A DNA stretch of 64,000 nt from Gnetum montanum (Eukaryota > Streptophyta > Gnetopsida > Gnetales > Gnetaceae): NCBI GenBank assembly GCA_015680685.1, contig MNCI01036132.1:647255-711254 (forward strand). Reading direction: 5' to 3'. The position numbers and the translations under genes were made by a program. Below are positions 21,246 to 33,136 of this stretch, one piece after another. Each line of letters starts with the position of its first letter. The first letter of the stretch is position 1. Under the pieces are notes generated by a model, which ran no database searches, was not told the origin of the DNA, and worked only from the letters and a program-made list of their open reading frames with translations.

Positions 21246-21526
21246 ACGTCATCCAACACGATTCCACGTATTCCACGTCAGCGCGCGGGAGGATATTCGT
21301 TGCTTCCGTTGGTGCGACTCCTCCTCCCGGGGCAAGGTATTTGGTATTGGCTGGCGCCCACGGTCACATGGGCGCGACGCGGCCCGCCTGGCTGGCTGGC
21401 TGGCTGGCTGGCTGGTCAAAGTCTGCCGTCGGCCACGTGGCCTCCGACGCCCGTGAGTCAGCGGCGCTGTACAAATTATTACGAAAGGGATCGGGGACGT
21501 GGCGCGATGCAATTGGGCGCAGACGT
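21246..21526 (+). promoter_or_regulatory. Cluster of ACGT-core (bZIP/ABRE-type) sites upstream of the ERF gene
   Basis: Six ACGT cores lie within 281 bp: 21246, 21266, 21276, 21435 (inside the G-box CCACGTGG), 21497 (ACGTGGC, ABRE type) and 21523 (ACGTGG). TGAGTCA lies at 21454-21460. The stretch is GC-rich in an AT-rich neighbourhood. Known: ABRE/G-box clusters bind bZIP factors in abscisic-acid and stress responses. Inferred: the ERF gene about 1.1 kb downstream may respond to such signals. The distance to the TATA box is about 490 bp. Confidence 0.55.
21388..21415. repeat. (CTGG)7 microsatellite
   Basis: Seven uninterrupted CTGG units inside the GC-rich upstream region of the ERF gene, between ACGT-core sites. 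It is probably variable in length between individuals. Confidence 0.9.
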
Positions 21527-22013
21527 GGACGCCGCGTGGGATCAATTAAAGCTGGCGCAGGGCGGATGAGGGTTAGGATGGGACTCAGAGGCAGACGAAA
21601 GGGTCTGCACAAGTTCATTCGCTTTTCTCATCATTGTCGCGGGTTAAGTTACTGGAAATTGATGGACGGATATAATTAAAGGCGTCAGGTATTTTTGCTT
21701 GCGTGGTTGGTCTTCTTTTCGTTTTTCTGGTTCGGCTTTTCCTGATTTTGGTTTCACACTGTGCCAGAGCGATGGCAGGAGAGATAAGGCGGGACGACAG
21801 GAAGGAAGAAGCAAGAATCTGTCTGCCTGCCCGTGTCGATTGATGGTGTTATTTGGGTTTCTGATGGAGGAGAATCTGTGCGTTGATGTCGTGTTTTTCT
21901 TTTTAATGGGGTTTTTAGAAATAGGGTTAGGAAAATGCGGAGACGTAGTGATGAAGTGGGCAGTGGCTGCTGGACTTTGGTGGCTGAATTGACAGAAAAG
22001 GTGCGAGCTTGTG

Positions 22014-22020
22014 CTATATA
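22014..22020 (+). promoter_or_regulatory. Candidate TATA box of the ERF gene
   Basis: GCTATATAGG lies 615 bp upstream of the start codon, below the GC-rich region and followed by a purine- then pyrimidine-rich leader. Transcription would start near 22045-22050. The leader would be about 585 bp; its T-rich part ending TTTCTAG near 22600 could be a 5' UTR intron, but no convincing donor stands out. Confidence 0.5.
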
Positions 22021-22634
22021 GGTTCAGCGCATGGATCCTGCAACAAACCAGTATTTGCATTTGTGGAGAGGAGAGAGTGAGAGCGAAGAAGGCGAAGAAG
22101 CCGTCTGCTTCTTTTTCCCCTGGTTCTCTGTCTCCCGCTTTCTGCTATCCCCTTCTCTACTTAGCTAGCGATTTGTGTGTCTGTCTGTCTGTGTATCGAT
22201 CGATCCGCGTCGTTTTAACATGTTATCGCGTCTCTGAACTCTGAGAAAACCGGAGCTCCTGGTTTCCAGGGTTTGGGGCTGCTTCTTGTTGTTTCCTTGA
22301 TCTTGGCTTTTGTGTTTTCTTGTTTTTCCTTTTCTCGTTTTGTTTTGTTTATGCTTTTGGTTCTTCAGGTTCTGTGCTGTAGTTATTGGGTTTCTGGCAT
22401 CCGCCGCACGGGTAATTTTAGTCCCGGTGGATGCTCGGATGCTCTGTTAATTCGTAGGGTCTGGTGTGAGGGTTTCTGGAAGAGAGGGCTTAGTTTTTGT
22501 CACAGTCCTCGATTTCCCGGCACTGTATTTCTTGGTGCTGTTTTTCTCTCTTTTAGCTTGGGTGTTCTTTGTTTTGTTGTTGGGGTTTTCTTTGTTTCTA
22601 GGGTTGGCTTTGGAGATATCAGCGCAGGTAGATC

Positions 22635-24002
22635 ATGTCAGGAGCCATCGAGAGCGAGTTTCCATCTCATGTGCCTGGCCTGTACGGTAGCGGGTCCTTC
22701 CTCGGCGACGACGCGGAGGAGGACCTGATGAAGGTTCTGGAACCCTTTGGGGGTTCCAGCGCTTCGGATCAGTGCAGCGAGGGGGCAAGATTTGGATCTT
22801 GCTTTTGGGTGAAACAAGAACAGGAAGATGTTCAGCAGCAGCAGCAGCAGCAACAGTTTGAGTTCAGAAGCCAGATGGACCTCTCGGCAGCAGCAGTAGA
22901 GGACGCCGGTGCTTCGTCGTCGTCTTCTTCTTCTTCATGGTCCGAGTGGTTAAAGAAGGAATGCGGGAGCTCCGTGGAAATGGCTGGCCAGTTGCAGAAT
23001 GTTAACGGCTGGGAATCCAGCTGCAACAATCTGCAGCAGCGGTATGAACAGGCATCCTTCTCTCAGGACGTGGGGAACGTTGATATGCCGGAGTCATCGT
23101 GCCAGGACTTGGGCATGACTGAGATTTATCATCTGATTCAAGCCAGGAAGCAACAGCAGCAGCAGCTACTGCTGGAGAGGTACCAGAACCAGATGGTGTA
23201 CCTGGCCAGGCAGGAGCAGCTGTGGCTGCAACAGCAACAATTTCAGAAGGCGATGCAGGCCTCTTCTGCAGTGGGTTGTGGGTTACAGAGACAGCAGCAG
23301 CAGCAGCAGCCGATGAGAGATCAGAGAGGACTTCTTGCTGTTAGAGGGCAGCCCATGAAGGTGTGTGCGCAGAGAGGAGGAGCAGCAACAGCAGCAGGCG
23401 ATTCATCCCCAAAAGCCAACACCAAACTCTACAGAGGAGTGAGGCAGAGGCATTGGGGCAAGTGGGTTGCAGAGATTAGGCTGCCCAAGAACAGAACTCG
23501 CCTTTGGCTGGGGACCTTTGATACAGCCGAAGAAGCAGCTCTGGCTTATGACAGGGCAGCTTACAGGCTCAGGGGCGATTACGCACGCCTGAATTTCCCA
23601 GAACTGAGGCACCTTTTTCACTCTTCAATGGGGAATAATGGCAATGTCTTCGCTCAACCTGGCAGTGCCATATCAGTGCTGCAGTCTTCGGTTGATGCCA
23701 AGATTCAGGCTATTTGCCAGAGGTTGTCTCAGGAGCAACAGCAGCAGATGGAAATGAACTCCGTGGCTACCACCTCCACTCCTGCCGCATCCACAGTAAC
23801 CACTCCCTCTAACACCTACGATTCTACTTGTGCAACCACAGTGGCCATGAAATCTCCAGAACTTGATTTTGATGGAGGAGAGGTCGTGGATTCTTGTCTT
23901 GACAGAGCCCCATCCTTTTCCTTGTTTGTTGCCGAGGATGGTGCTCTACCTAAGATGCCTTCTCTCGATCCAGATCTTGTGCGGGAAGTCATGGCTTCCT
24001 AG
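22635..24002 (+). CDS. AP2/ERF transcription factor, DREB subgroup A-6 (RAP2.4-like), 455 aa, intronless
   Basis: Nuclear DNA-binding regulator. A single AP2/ERF domain covers residues 266-322, from [19 protein letters not shown] to YARLNFP, with the WLGTF and [11 protein letters not shown] elements. It has Val at domain position 14 and Leu at 19, the A-6 pattern (most other DREBs have Glu at 19). After the domain comes [18 protein letters not shown], a conserved A-6 block. The N-terminal half is Gln- and Ser-rich (poly-Q near 67-74, SSSSSSSS near 96, further Q runs to about 230), typical of activation regions. The C-terminus [17 protein letters not shown] lies where A-6 relatives usually have an acidic EIDWD-type end. 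The first ATG of the frame is used; GATCATGTC context is fair. Family members bind DRE/GCC-type elements in light, drought and cold responses; the target here is unknown. It is uninterrupted, with GC-rich codons unlike the flanking repeats. Confidence 0.95.
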   Translation: MSGAIESEFPSHVPGLYGSGSFLGDDAEEDLMKVLEPFGGSSASDQCSEGARFGSCFWVKQEQEDVQQQQQQQQFEFRSQMDLSAAAVEDAGASSSSSSSSWSEWLKKECGSSVEMAGQLQNVNGWESSCNNLQQRYEQASFSQDVGNVDMPESSCQDLGMTEIYHLIQARKQQQQQLLLERYQNQMVYLARQEQLWLQQQQFQKAMQASSAVGCGLQRQQQQQQPMRDQRGLLAVRGQPMKVCAQRGGAATAAGDSSPKANTKLYRGVRQRHWGKWVAEIRLPKNRTRLWLGTFDTAEEAALAYDRAAYRLRGDYARLNFPELRHLFHSSMGNNGNVFAQPGSAISVLQSSVDAKIQAICQRLSQEQQQQMEMNSVATTSTPAASTVTTPSNTYDSTCATTVAMKSPELDFDGGEVVDSCLDRAPSFSLFVAEDGALPKMPSLDPDLVREVMAS

Positions 24003-26424
24003 ATCGATGAGCACACACAAGTAGATCTTTGTAAGTGACGTCAATTTAGTTTGTTTTAGGCCCCTGATGCACTTTGTTTTTTTGTCAACTGCATCTTCTC
24101 TTCTCAGTAGTAGGCTTTGGTTGTAGGGCTGTAGGCAGTCAGGTGAGGGCTAGGCTGTATTTCCTGGTCCTAAGGTTTTGTATATGCGCAGGCTGGAGAT
24201 TTTGGCATGGTGTTTTGAAACTTGCATTCTTCAGCCTGCATATGTTCAGCAATATATTTGCTTATTTCTGTAAGAAGCATAGTCTGGCTTGTGATTGTGT
24301 TTTAAGTGTGGTTCTTCATGGTTTGCTTACTGTACAAATTTCTTCAAGTTTTAATTAACGAATATATCTTCTTCGATAAAGAACGGAAAAAAGAAAAACC
24401 AATGTTTTTTGGCTGGTTTCTGTAGCGTGTAGCATTTTGATGGCAGAGATGATTCTTGGGCAAAATCTCCAATACAAAACCGATGGACATAAATTTGTCA
24501 TTTTGAACGCCGAAAAGATCCGCACATCGCTTGGAATAACATCTCCCTTGCGTACGCATCTCTATTGCTTGGTCATGTTTTGGGCTGAATTCGTGGCGTG
24601 AAACGTTTGGCGCCACAGCCAACGATTTCATTTAGAAAGCAAAAGCAGAGGAGGCAGTGAACGCTGAGAAACATATCTCCTCCCCTCCCATCCCATCCCA
24701 TCGAGCATCTTTGACACGTATGGTAAAATATGTATTTCTTCATGCAAGTTCGCTTTTGATCTTGCGTTATCTAGACAAAACCAGGGTCTGAGAGAGACGT
24801 AATTTTTGTTAATTCATTGTAAGAGGAGGATCTTGCACCAACGAAAAGGATCGTAATCGTGAAAGGTATAAAGTGTGGCTGTGGATCCTTACCCTTGACT
24901 CAGCCGTGCTAAATTTAAATGATCATTCTACAAGAGGAGGACGATGAGGGAGGGAGGGTCCAGACGTTGAGCAACTGCGCATTGTATTCAAGGTTTGTTG
25001 GAGCATTATACTGTACAAAAGAAGAGATGACAGACGGGCAACCCTGGATATAGACATTGGCAGGCATGCTTGCTTGTCTTTTGAACAAAGATGACTGGGG
25101 CCGGGGCTCTGGGAGGAGCTACCATGTCTGGCTCGTATCTGGGCTGTTAAAGCAATTGTGTGCAGGCGCCATGAAAGACAAAGAAAGGAAGAAATCAAGA
25201 AAATTAGGTTTTTCTGGTCGCTCGTTTCTTTTGTCTACCCAAGCATCCTAACCTAACCCTGTGTTGTCATTGACAGTTCTCGTTGCCATCTATCATGGTC
25301 TCGATTTACAATTGTTGTTGGCATGGAATTTGTTGGCGTCTCTGACGTGGTTTGCAAGGTTGGGTTGGGATTCGCAGGTGAGAGAAGGCTGCTTCTGCTG
25401 CATCTGCATGGTGATGAGGAACAAAAAGACAAGACTTGCATATCATCATCATATCATGTTGCAAGCCAAGCCAAGCTAAGCTGTCTCTGCACTTTGCCTT
25501 TGGCCCAATCCTATGCTATGGTAATTGAGTGTTTTTGTGGGTCCTTGAGCCATTCATCGCTGGAGTTCCTTTATTTTCTTGTTCAAGCTGATCAACATGG
25601 AATCTCTGAAAGCTTTTGCCGGCAATTATGATACTCATGTTGAGAAATTGCTGGAAACCGTGTTTGCCAGCACAGATTGAAAGGAATTGTCTTTATCTAA
25701 ACCTTTTTACTTTTACTTTTACTTTCGAAAAGAGTGTGAACATGCAAAATCAATCAGGACTTGGAAACAAAGTAATCGTTCATCTACTGGATACCGGTAA
25801 ATGTTGATTCGTCTTGGTCAACAAACAGCAACGTGAAAGAAAGAAAGAAGATACATTAGAAAAAGTAATGGTCCCATCCCCACCAGCTCCTGAGCTGAAT
25901 TTAATATTGGATCGCTCAGGTGGCTGACTTCCATTTCCAAGATTACTTCCACGCTTCTCTACGTAGAGAGAAAGCTTTCTTTTTCCTACTTGGGCAATTG
26001 CACAACCTTGTGATCGCTTTGGGCCTGGTAACAAAATTACAGTTTCATCGGAAAAAACACTTTTCTCCCCTATGCACATGAGCTTTCCACGAGGAGCAAC
26101 AACGTTGATAATTGCGTTGCAAACCCTTTTCAAGCTTTTGATGCAGAAAGGAAGCTGGTTGTGGAATCTTTAACCATGTACCAATGTACTTGAGCAGGTA
26201 TAGCATTGGAGCCATCCGACAATCTAGTACCTGCGATTTCTTTGTCAAAGTGATTACCATCCATCTTTTTGATTACCATCCATCTCTCTAAGCAAGATGA
26301 GTTAAAATGAAATTGCTTACCATACACCGAATTCAACAATTTTAATAATTTATTAAAAGTTTTGGACATTGTTTGGAATCAGATTAGATATTGGAAAGTT
26401 AATTATAATTGTTATTTTAGCTGA
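24003..26424. other. 3' flank of the ERF gene, no further gene recognised
   Basis: Low-copy sequence. The first 350 bp are T-rich and probably hold the 3' UTR; no single polyadenylation site can be chosen with confidence. Minus-strand frames at 25780-26133 and 26045-26260 have no domain I recognise and overlap in different phases, which suggests decay rather than a gene. The segment ends at the 3' LTR of element E. Confidence 0.5.
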
Positions 26425-27252
26425 TGATGAGCAGTAGGTATCCCTACATCCAACTATACGAATCACAAGTGTTCACTTGGCGATCAAGTGGTCAATATTC
26501 CTAAATAGTAAATTGTGTAGTTGCAAGGTTGTTGTCTTCCTAACTCACACTTGTGTTATCAATAAGTATGGTTAAGGCACATAATATATATTTTTGTAAT
26601 TGTTTTAAAGATATTTTTATCTTAACAGCTATATGATTGAATAAAAGTTTAACAATTAATTTTCTAACTCATCACCTAATCTAGTAACTAACTAGCATAA
26701 CATGGAGTAACTATTCCTACTTGCTATACACATCTTGAACTAGTGTTAACACTATTGGGTTAGGAAGTGGCTATTATTGGGTGTACCAAATACCCATTGT
26801 TGGAATTACAAAGCGTTAACACATTATTGTTGAAGTAGTCATGCTCACGTGTTTATGATTAATAATATTAATTACTTAATTATGGGTAGTAATGGAAAAT
26901 GCAAATAAAGTAAAGTGCTTAAAAGTAAAGTTAAGCTAGTCTAAGTGCTACAATGGATATAGAGAATCTTGATTTTATTGCTGTCATGCCAGTGTATTCA
27001 AGTACAAGGGCATTCAAATAAAACTGCATACAATCTCTTAGATCCACACTACAAGCACTTGGAGGGAAAATATTTTGATTCTAAGGAAATAAAACTACAA
27101 GATTTCAACAAGATTGATTGAAATGTGTCATAAATGCAAGGGAAGCATGCATTTATATAGGCAATGACTATGTTAGCATTGACATATCTGTGTCAATGCA
27201 TTTACTTCGACAGGGATGCATCGACACAACCTATTTTATTGACGTTTTATCA
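26425..27252 (-). repeat. Element E 3' LTR
   Basis: 828 bp, minus strand TGATAAAACG to CTGCTCATCA, preceded by the GGGGGTA tract. U3 carries GTCGATGCATCCCTGTCGA, then a TATA box (CCTATATAAATGC, complement of about 27149-27161). AATAAA (minus) is near 26975. R-U5 matches the other Athila-like LTRs. No target duplication can be checked because the other end is missing. Confidence 0.85.
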
Positions 27253-27479
27253 TACCCCCATGATTGACTGAAAACTCGTCATTGAGTGAACAAAATTAAG
27301 ATCAAGTTTCTTACAAAATTGGGAGGTATGAAATTTATTAATTGAAAGATAGACAGACAAACTCTTCACTAACTCTAAGCGCTAGATTGTACGAGATTAC
27401 AAAAATTAGTGTCAATTACAACAAAATTGAACAATTTACAAAAATTGCAACGGATGCCTGTTAGATTGCCAAAGACAAG

Positions 27480-30260
27480 ATGAAGTTTCAAACAGTGCCT
27501 GGAGGTGGAGGTTCCTATGGCATTGATGATCCCTCATCCCGTCCTAGTGCTGGTGGAGGTTGAGGTTGGCCTACTACTACTACTACTTTTGCTAGAAGCT
27601 TGAAAGCATCTAAAAGTGCTTTCATTTTTTCTCTTTGCCTTGTGGGTCATACATGGTACACACGGCTTTGCTAATGTGGTCTGGTGCTGGGCTATCCCAT
27701 AGGCATGGCATCAATGGAAATAGTTCCTTTGCATTGTAAAACTAGGCTGTGAAAGTTTTACATTCTACATTGAATGTCTTTACAAGGTTTTGTAGCTCCT
27801 GGTAGTTGTTTATCCTTTTGGCTAGGTTCTTAGCAATAGATCATTGGTCAGTGAATTTGCTCCTAAGAATTTCAAGTTGCGCATTGGCTATCTCCAACTT
27901 TTGCTTTGTCTCTTTGTGAAGCTTGAATTTCACCTCATAGAGGAGGTAGGAACTAGCCACCTACTTTTTAAGTTTAGACCTTGGCCTCCCCACTATTAGC
28001 ATCACCAAGTTTGCATAATGGAGGTTACCAAGCTCCATGTACTTCATCATCTTTTCAATATGCAAATATTTTTGGCGAGTTTTAGCCTTGTTGAACACAT
28101 TTAGTCCATCAAAGATGAGCTGCCATATGTCACCTCTTTATTGGAATTGCTAGAGGATCTCGTTTATTTTTTGCATTTTGCAATTAGATTTCTTTCTCAT
28201 TGACCTTTTTAAGAAGCCCAACCTAGTCCCTATAGTGATTTTCCATGCATTCAAATTTCAAGGCTTTATTTTTTTAGGCGGCTACCTCAATGGCACTTTT
28301 CTAGCAAAGGGCACAAACTTCCTCTGTTAAGAGATTTCAATTCTTGGCTGTTAACTTCCTTAGATCTAAATTCACCTTAGCAAGTTGCTCTTGTTAATAG
28401 CATATTAATTCTATGAGTTAATCCTTTTATTATTTAGCATCATGCAAGTGATGATTATCCTTAGTGAGGATTAAGTTCTCCTTCCAGACTACGACAAGTC
28501 CTTGTCAGTGTTGAAGGCCAAGGCTTTTAACAAGGATGCATAGAAGATCGTAGTCTCCTTCATGTTATCAACCTGCTAAAGTCTTTGTTGAAGCTACTGG
28601 AAAGCTTCATCCTTAGTGAGCTTAGGCCTAAGGATCATAGGGTCGGAGAGATGAGCATGTAACTTAGTAACTTTAGTGACCAACCATCAATTGGTTGTGG
28701 GGGCCTCCTCTACTTACGCATCAGCAATTAGCAGTTTGCCTCTTGTCTCGAGCAACTATGATTGGTTTGCAGTCATTTCATTTGGGAGATCAAAGATCTC
28801 TAAAAATGGTTGCCTAGTTCCAACTAGTTATTTCAACACTTCCTTGTGTTGGGTAGTGCTCATCCAACCACTCCTTGCTCTTGTGGACACACGGATGTTC
28901 ACTAGGATAACAATGCCAAATATTACTACTGCAGGAGTATTTAAAGCTTCAGCAACCCTGTCAACCACCACCTCCACTACTGTCTTCTAGCCTTTGTGCT
29001 ATATTACTAGGATAGTCATCCCCTCACCTTTCTTCAACATGATAGAGAAGGTCGTAGCATTTTCTAAGATTTCATGGAATGTTTGTCCTGGGATGGACAC
29101 TTTGATTTCTTAGGTACTAGGATTGGGTCTTGTGAACACCTGGTTTCTTTAAGTAGATAATAGTGGGGTAGTCTCACTGTTCAACGAGTTGATAGACCTT
29201 GTAACCTCATTTAAATGGCTCATGGTTGGATGGTAGACTGCTAATTCTCCATCACATGTGGAAACTTGCTACTATTGCAGCTACTACTCTTAAAGCTTTT
29301 TGATACATTCTACAATTGTGAGTATTTCCAGTATTGTTTTAGATGGTGGTGGTGGCTGCTCCTCCTATAGCTTAGTTGCTATCTTATCTTTTATCATTTC
29401 TTGCTAGGATGTGGTAGAAGCGTAGTGAACCATGCCATTAGAATAGCGAGCTATTCTTCTCCTTTTGCATAGTTTGCAGATTATGCATGCAAATGGAAGC
29501 GACTTCCTTCCATTCTCATTTTCTTTAAAGCACGTTTCAATTTTCATATAAATGAGTTGGAGAAGATTGATTAGGAATTTCTCACTTAGAGTAGCACATG
29601 CCTAGGCAAAGAAAGGCTATCACCTTACTAGGTCTCATTGTTAGATTCAGTTGATAGGCTACGATCTTGAAATATGCATGCTCTGCCATTGTGAGGGCAT
29701 TATACTCCTTGCTTTCCACTTCATAGAATTGCTGGACTTATTCTTTCTTAACTTTAGGGTCCACATGTGTAGAGATTTCAACAAATTTGACCCTTGTATC
29801 TAGCAACCTGAGGACCTTAGTAATGGCCTCAATCGAGTAGGAGATGGTGATGTCCTTAATTTTCACCGACTCATCTCTTTGTTGGTTGTTCCAAAATAAG
29901 TAGGTCTCTCCCATATACCATTCTTTACCATTGGAGAGATGGATCATATGGGAGACCCCTACAGGTTGTAAGAAGGGTCTAAAGTTCAACTTCTGGAGAA
30001 TTTCTTAATCCTGATTTTCTTCAAGAAGGCCTTTGTTAGGATGATCTCTAAGCTAGGCCTTGTCCTAGGAGCCTCATCTTCCCTTGATTGGCTAGTTTCT
30101 ACTATGGGAATTTGGTGAATAGATTCTACTTTTGGCTCCTCTCAAAGGGGTTCTATTGTAGGGGTTGCCTCAGGTGCTTGTTCTTGGGGGTAGCTACTAC
30201 TATTGGCCCCTACCTCCTCTTGGTTGCTTCTCCTTGGACTGTGAGGGCCCTACTGCCTAT
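27480..30260 (-). pseudogene. Element E third reading frame (post-pol, env position), decayed
   Basis: Homologous along its length to the frame of F at 55730-60409. A short open piece at 29738-29989 keeps SNGKEWYMGETYLFWNNQ, matching SSGKWYMGETYLFWSNQ in F. Farther on, blocks such as GQTFHEILENATTFS and LVGTRQPFLEIFD follow, and a Lys/Glu-rich stretch that looks like coiled coil. The start codon position of F is ATA here (complement of 30258-30260). The order and the segment near 29400 resemble the plant transposon-protein domain often found downstream of pol in Athila/Tat relatives; this family link is from memory and needs a profile search. No membrane segment typical of an envelope protein was seen. 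Confidence 0.65.
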
Positions 30261-30276
30261 GGTCCTTGTTTCAATG

Positions 30277-30780
30277 CTATTTATGATCACAAACATAATC
30301 CATGAATAGCTTTTTATTGCAAGACATTTAGTCATTGTGATATCTTTCTTGTTAGATTGGGTTATGTTTGGGTTTGTTTGTGATCTTGGCTAGTTTATTT
30401 TAATATTATTTCATTTGCTAGCTATTGAAGTTTATGTGATGGTCTTAACCATTTATGGTAGTTGATTTTAATATCATTTTAATAGGTTGACCATGGAGAG
30501 TTAGCAAAATTTTGAAAATTTTTTTACTAGTAACCAAAGGTTTATGTTCCCCACAATGTAGAGCTTACCTCTAGTAGCATGAGAATCGAAAAATGGGCTA
30601 AATCAAGTTAGCAATTGAAAAGTTATGGTTCTTGGAAGGTTTATGGGCTTTGAAAAGGGAAAAAATTGCTCTTACTTCCTTGAAAACTGATGCAAAAATG
30701 GCTAAGTGTCATGCGTATTTATACTATTTTTATTGTATGTCGACGGGGTTGCATCGACTCATACACTATGTTGACGCAAT
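30277..30780 (-). promoter_or_regulatory. Element E internal promoter block and leader intron for the third frame
   Basis: On the minus strand, GAGTCGATGCAACCCCGTCGAC (about 30740-30762) is followed by a TATA box (AGTATAAATAC, complement of about 30715-30726), a leader, a splice donor AGAG/GTAAGCTC (intron from 30568 down) and an acceptor AAATAG (ending at 30277), 292 bp of intron, then the third frame. The U3 of this element's own LTR has nearly the same TCGATGCATCCCTGTCGA plus TATA. Element F has the same order at 55165-55712. Confidence 0.6.
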
Positions 30781-30973
30781 TGTTCGTAGCCAACTTTTGG
30801 ATTTGGAAAATGGAGGAATTTTAGCAAGTTTTAGAATGAAATGGAAACCCAATGGAAACTAGAAAGATGCAAAAAGATGAAAACAACATAGAAGAGGATC
30901 ATATATGCTTGAGGAAAAGGAATTAAATACATTTAGAGGAATGTAAAATTCCAACATTAAGCAAATTTGGATG

Positions 30974-32498
30974 TGAAACACCATAAAAATTTTAGCAACA
31001 CTTCCAGACAACTTTAGAGCCTCTGAAATGGCTTCAAGCAGCCCACCATGGAGCAAGCAAGGTCCCCCTGGGGCCCATAGATCATGACGGCAAGTCTCGG
31101 TATCAAGAATCATCCATTTCAAGGTCAAAAAGTGCAAATTTTTTACTAAGTACAATGTGCTTGCACTATGTTTACGCTGCACAGCATAAGGATCAGCGTC
31201 ACTAGCATTTGGGGCCCTGAAACTGAGTCAAAATAGGCCAAAATCAAGCACAAGGACCCCCCATGACCTTCTCCAAGGTCCCCAGCGGTTCCCAGCCTTC
31301 TGGAAAATCAAAATTTGGGCCTTAAATGAGGTGTTTTCGGTTGATTACGCTGCGGCTACATTTTCTTACGTTGCAGAGCGTAAGGATGCATAATCACTAT
31401 TCATCAGCGTAAAACACTATTCACTGCGTCAAACACTATTCATCGCGTGAATACTATTCTCTACGTAAAACACTATTCATTGAAGTTTCAGAAAATTCCA
31501 GAAAAGTTTCAGAAAATGGCAAAAGATCCTCAGCATCAGCAACTTCTAGAAAATCAAAATTCGGGCCTTAAATGAGGTGTTTTCAGTTGATTACGCTGCA
31601 GCTACATTTTCTTACGCTGCAGAGCGTAAGGATGCGTAATCACTATTCATCAGCGTAAAAACACTATTCATCAGCGTAAAATACTATTCACTGCGTAAAA
31701 CATTATTCATCGCGTGAACACTATTCATCAACTTCCAAAAAATTTCAAAAATATTTCAGAAAATGGTAGAGAATTATCAGCATCAGAAACTTTTAGAACA
31801 TTCTAGAAAATTTCAGAAAGACTCAAGAACAAAGAAGTTTCACGCAAACGGGGGTCAAATTTCTCTTGTTGTACATTTCATTGTAAATCGACATGTGTGG
31901 GCATGTTAGGCCCTCATGTTTAAATTAAATGTACTTNAGATTGGCGATTCTGAGAAAGTATAGAACCTACAATCCTTGGGCGCTCGGCACACCTGACTGT
32001 TGGCTTCCAAGTTCTTCTCACGTTCATTCCATTTCATCGCCGCATCATCGTGTCATATCTTTCCAGGGCTAGGCGTTTGACTTGCCATCCACACTTGTGC
32101 AACTACGCTTTGACCGGTGCACATTTTTTTTAAAAAAAATAATAATACAGTTTCATTATTGCCTCCCATTTACATTGTTTAGTTGTATTTATGCTTTGTT
32201 TACAATATAGTTCGTTCTACGCTTTATTTATAATTCAATACACTCTGTTTACATTTTGTGTTACTATTTGCATTCCGTTTACATCCCGTTTACATCGTTC
32301 ACGATAACCCCAGCGCTAGCCGTAGCTTACGCTCGGGGAAGTCCTTGGTTGATTTGCGTGCAAACCATCCAAGGCACTCTACCTTTGTTCCATTTTCCAG
32401 CTTGCCCTCAAGTGAAGGCAGGGTCAACTGTGGCTACCCAACAATCTTTCGGTGTCTGTTTCCATTCCAGCCTCACACCGACGATTTAGGTCAGTACA
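30974..32498 (+). repeat. Solo LTR S2 (second LTR family), inserted in element E
   Basis: 1525 bp from TGAAACACC to TCAGTACA with a perfect 5-bp target duplication GGATG (30969-30973 and 32499-32503). Related to S3 at 57061-58884 at both ends. It contains a 246-bp direct duplication (from 31303 and 31549) with GCTGCAGAGCGTAAGG dyads and repeated CACTATTCATC units. A single N stands at 31937. Its internal family is unknown because no coding part is attached. The plus orientation is assigned by matching S3. Confidence 0.85.
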
Positions 32499-33136
32499 GG
32501 ATGTTCAAATGCACGTTGATGGGATTGAATGTGCAAATGGTTGTTGCATAGGAACTTTAACTTAAGAGAGACCAAAGGGAATACAAGTGGGTCCTTCCTA
32601 AAGTAGGCATATGTCCCAAATGCCCTTGCATGTCCTCATTCCAAGGAATTCGTAGGTACCAAGGATGACTAATGGTTATTTCAAGTTAAAACTCATACCC
32701 AATGGAGCAAATGTTGCAAGATTATGAGATCATCATAACAAATGCATCAACTAATCATGATATACGGTAATGGGGTGATAGGTTATGATTTAAAAATGAT
32801 GGTAGAGAGAGAAAATGGTAGGTATGTGATCTACAATAAGGTCACATGAGATCCTTATGAAGTGTGTCATTAGAATGATTTGATACCATCCCATGCTCAG
32901 TGTAGACCAAGTCCATCCACTTTCAATGACTTTGCATTACCATATTATGGCCCTTTGACCATTAAGAATTCATGAAAATTCCTAAAGGACAACCATCACT
33001 CCAAGAGAAGAGGGAAGATAAAAAGAGCCTTAGTTAGAGAGATACCTTTAGGCATGGGTAACATGTCATTATAGCCCTATAACTAGTGCTTGTAGCCTAT
33101 TATTATGTCTAGGGGTGTGCTTTGAATTTTGAAACT

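Larger units (their letters stand above)
26425..33136 (-). mobile_element. Element E: 3' part of an Athila-like retrotransposon, interrupted by solo LTR S2
   Basis: Read on the minus strand: post-pol spacer (33136-32504), solo LTR S2 (32498-30974), spacer end and internal promoter block (30968-30569), leader intron (30568-30277), third reading frame (30260-27480), polypurine tract (near 27270-27253) and 3' LTR (27252-26425). All parts align in order with element F. Homology stops at about 33136, within the spacer; gag and pol are not in the window, so the element is truncated or was split there by the AT-rich sequence that follows. Confidence 0.85.

Noticed and set aside
21153-21679. Several overlapping frames in the GC-rich region upstream of the ERF gene
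   Set aside because: GC-rich sequence is poor in stops; frames on both strands overlap, contain the CTGG microsatellite and lack domains. Better read as promoter DNA.
22031-22168. Possible upstream frame (MDPATNQYLHLW...) before the ERF gene
   Set aside because: Its ATG lies only 11 bases past the TATA box, probably upstream of the transcription start.
25780-26260. Overlapping minus-strand frames downstream of the ERF gene
   Set aside because: No recognisable domain, phases overlap, and no promoter or homologue is visible; at most a decayed gene.
27480-30260. Retroviral-type envelope gene
   Set aside because: The frame is in the env position but shows no signal peptide, membrane anchor or cleavage-like site, and resembles other post-pol plant transposon proteins instead.
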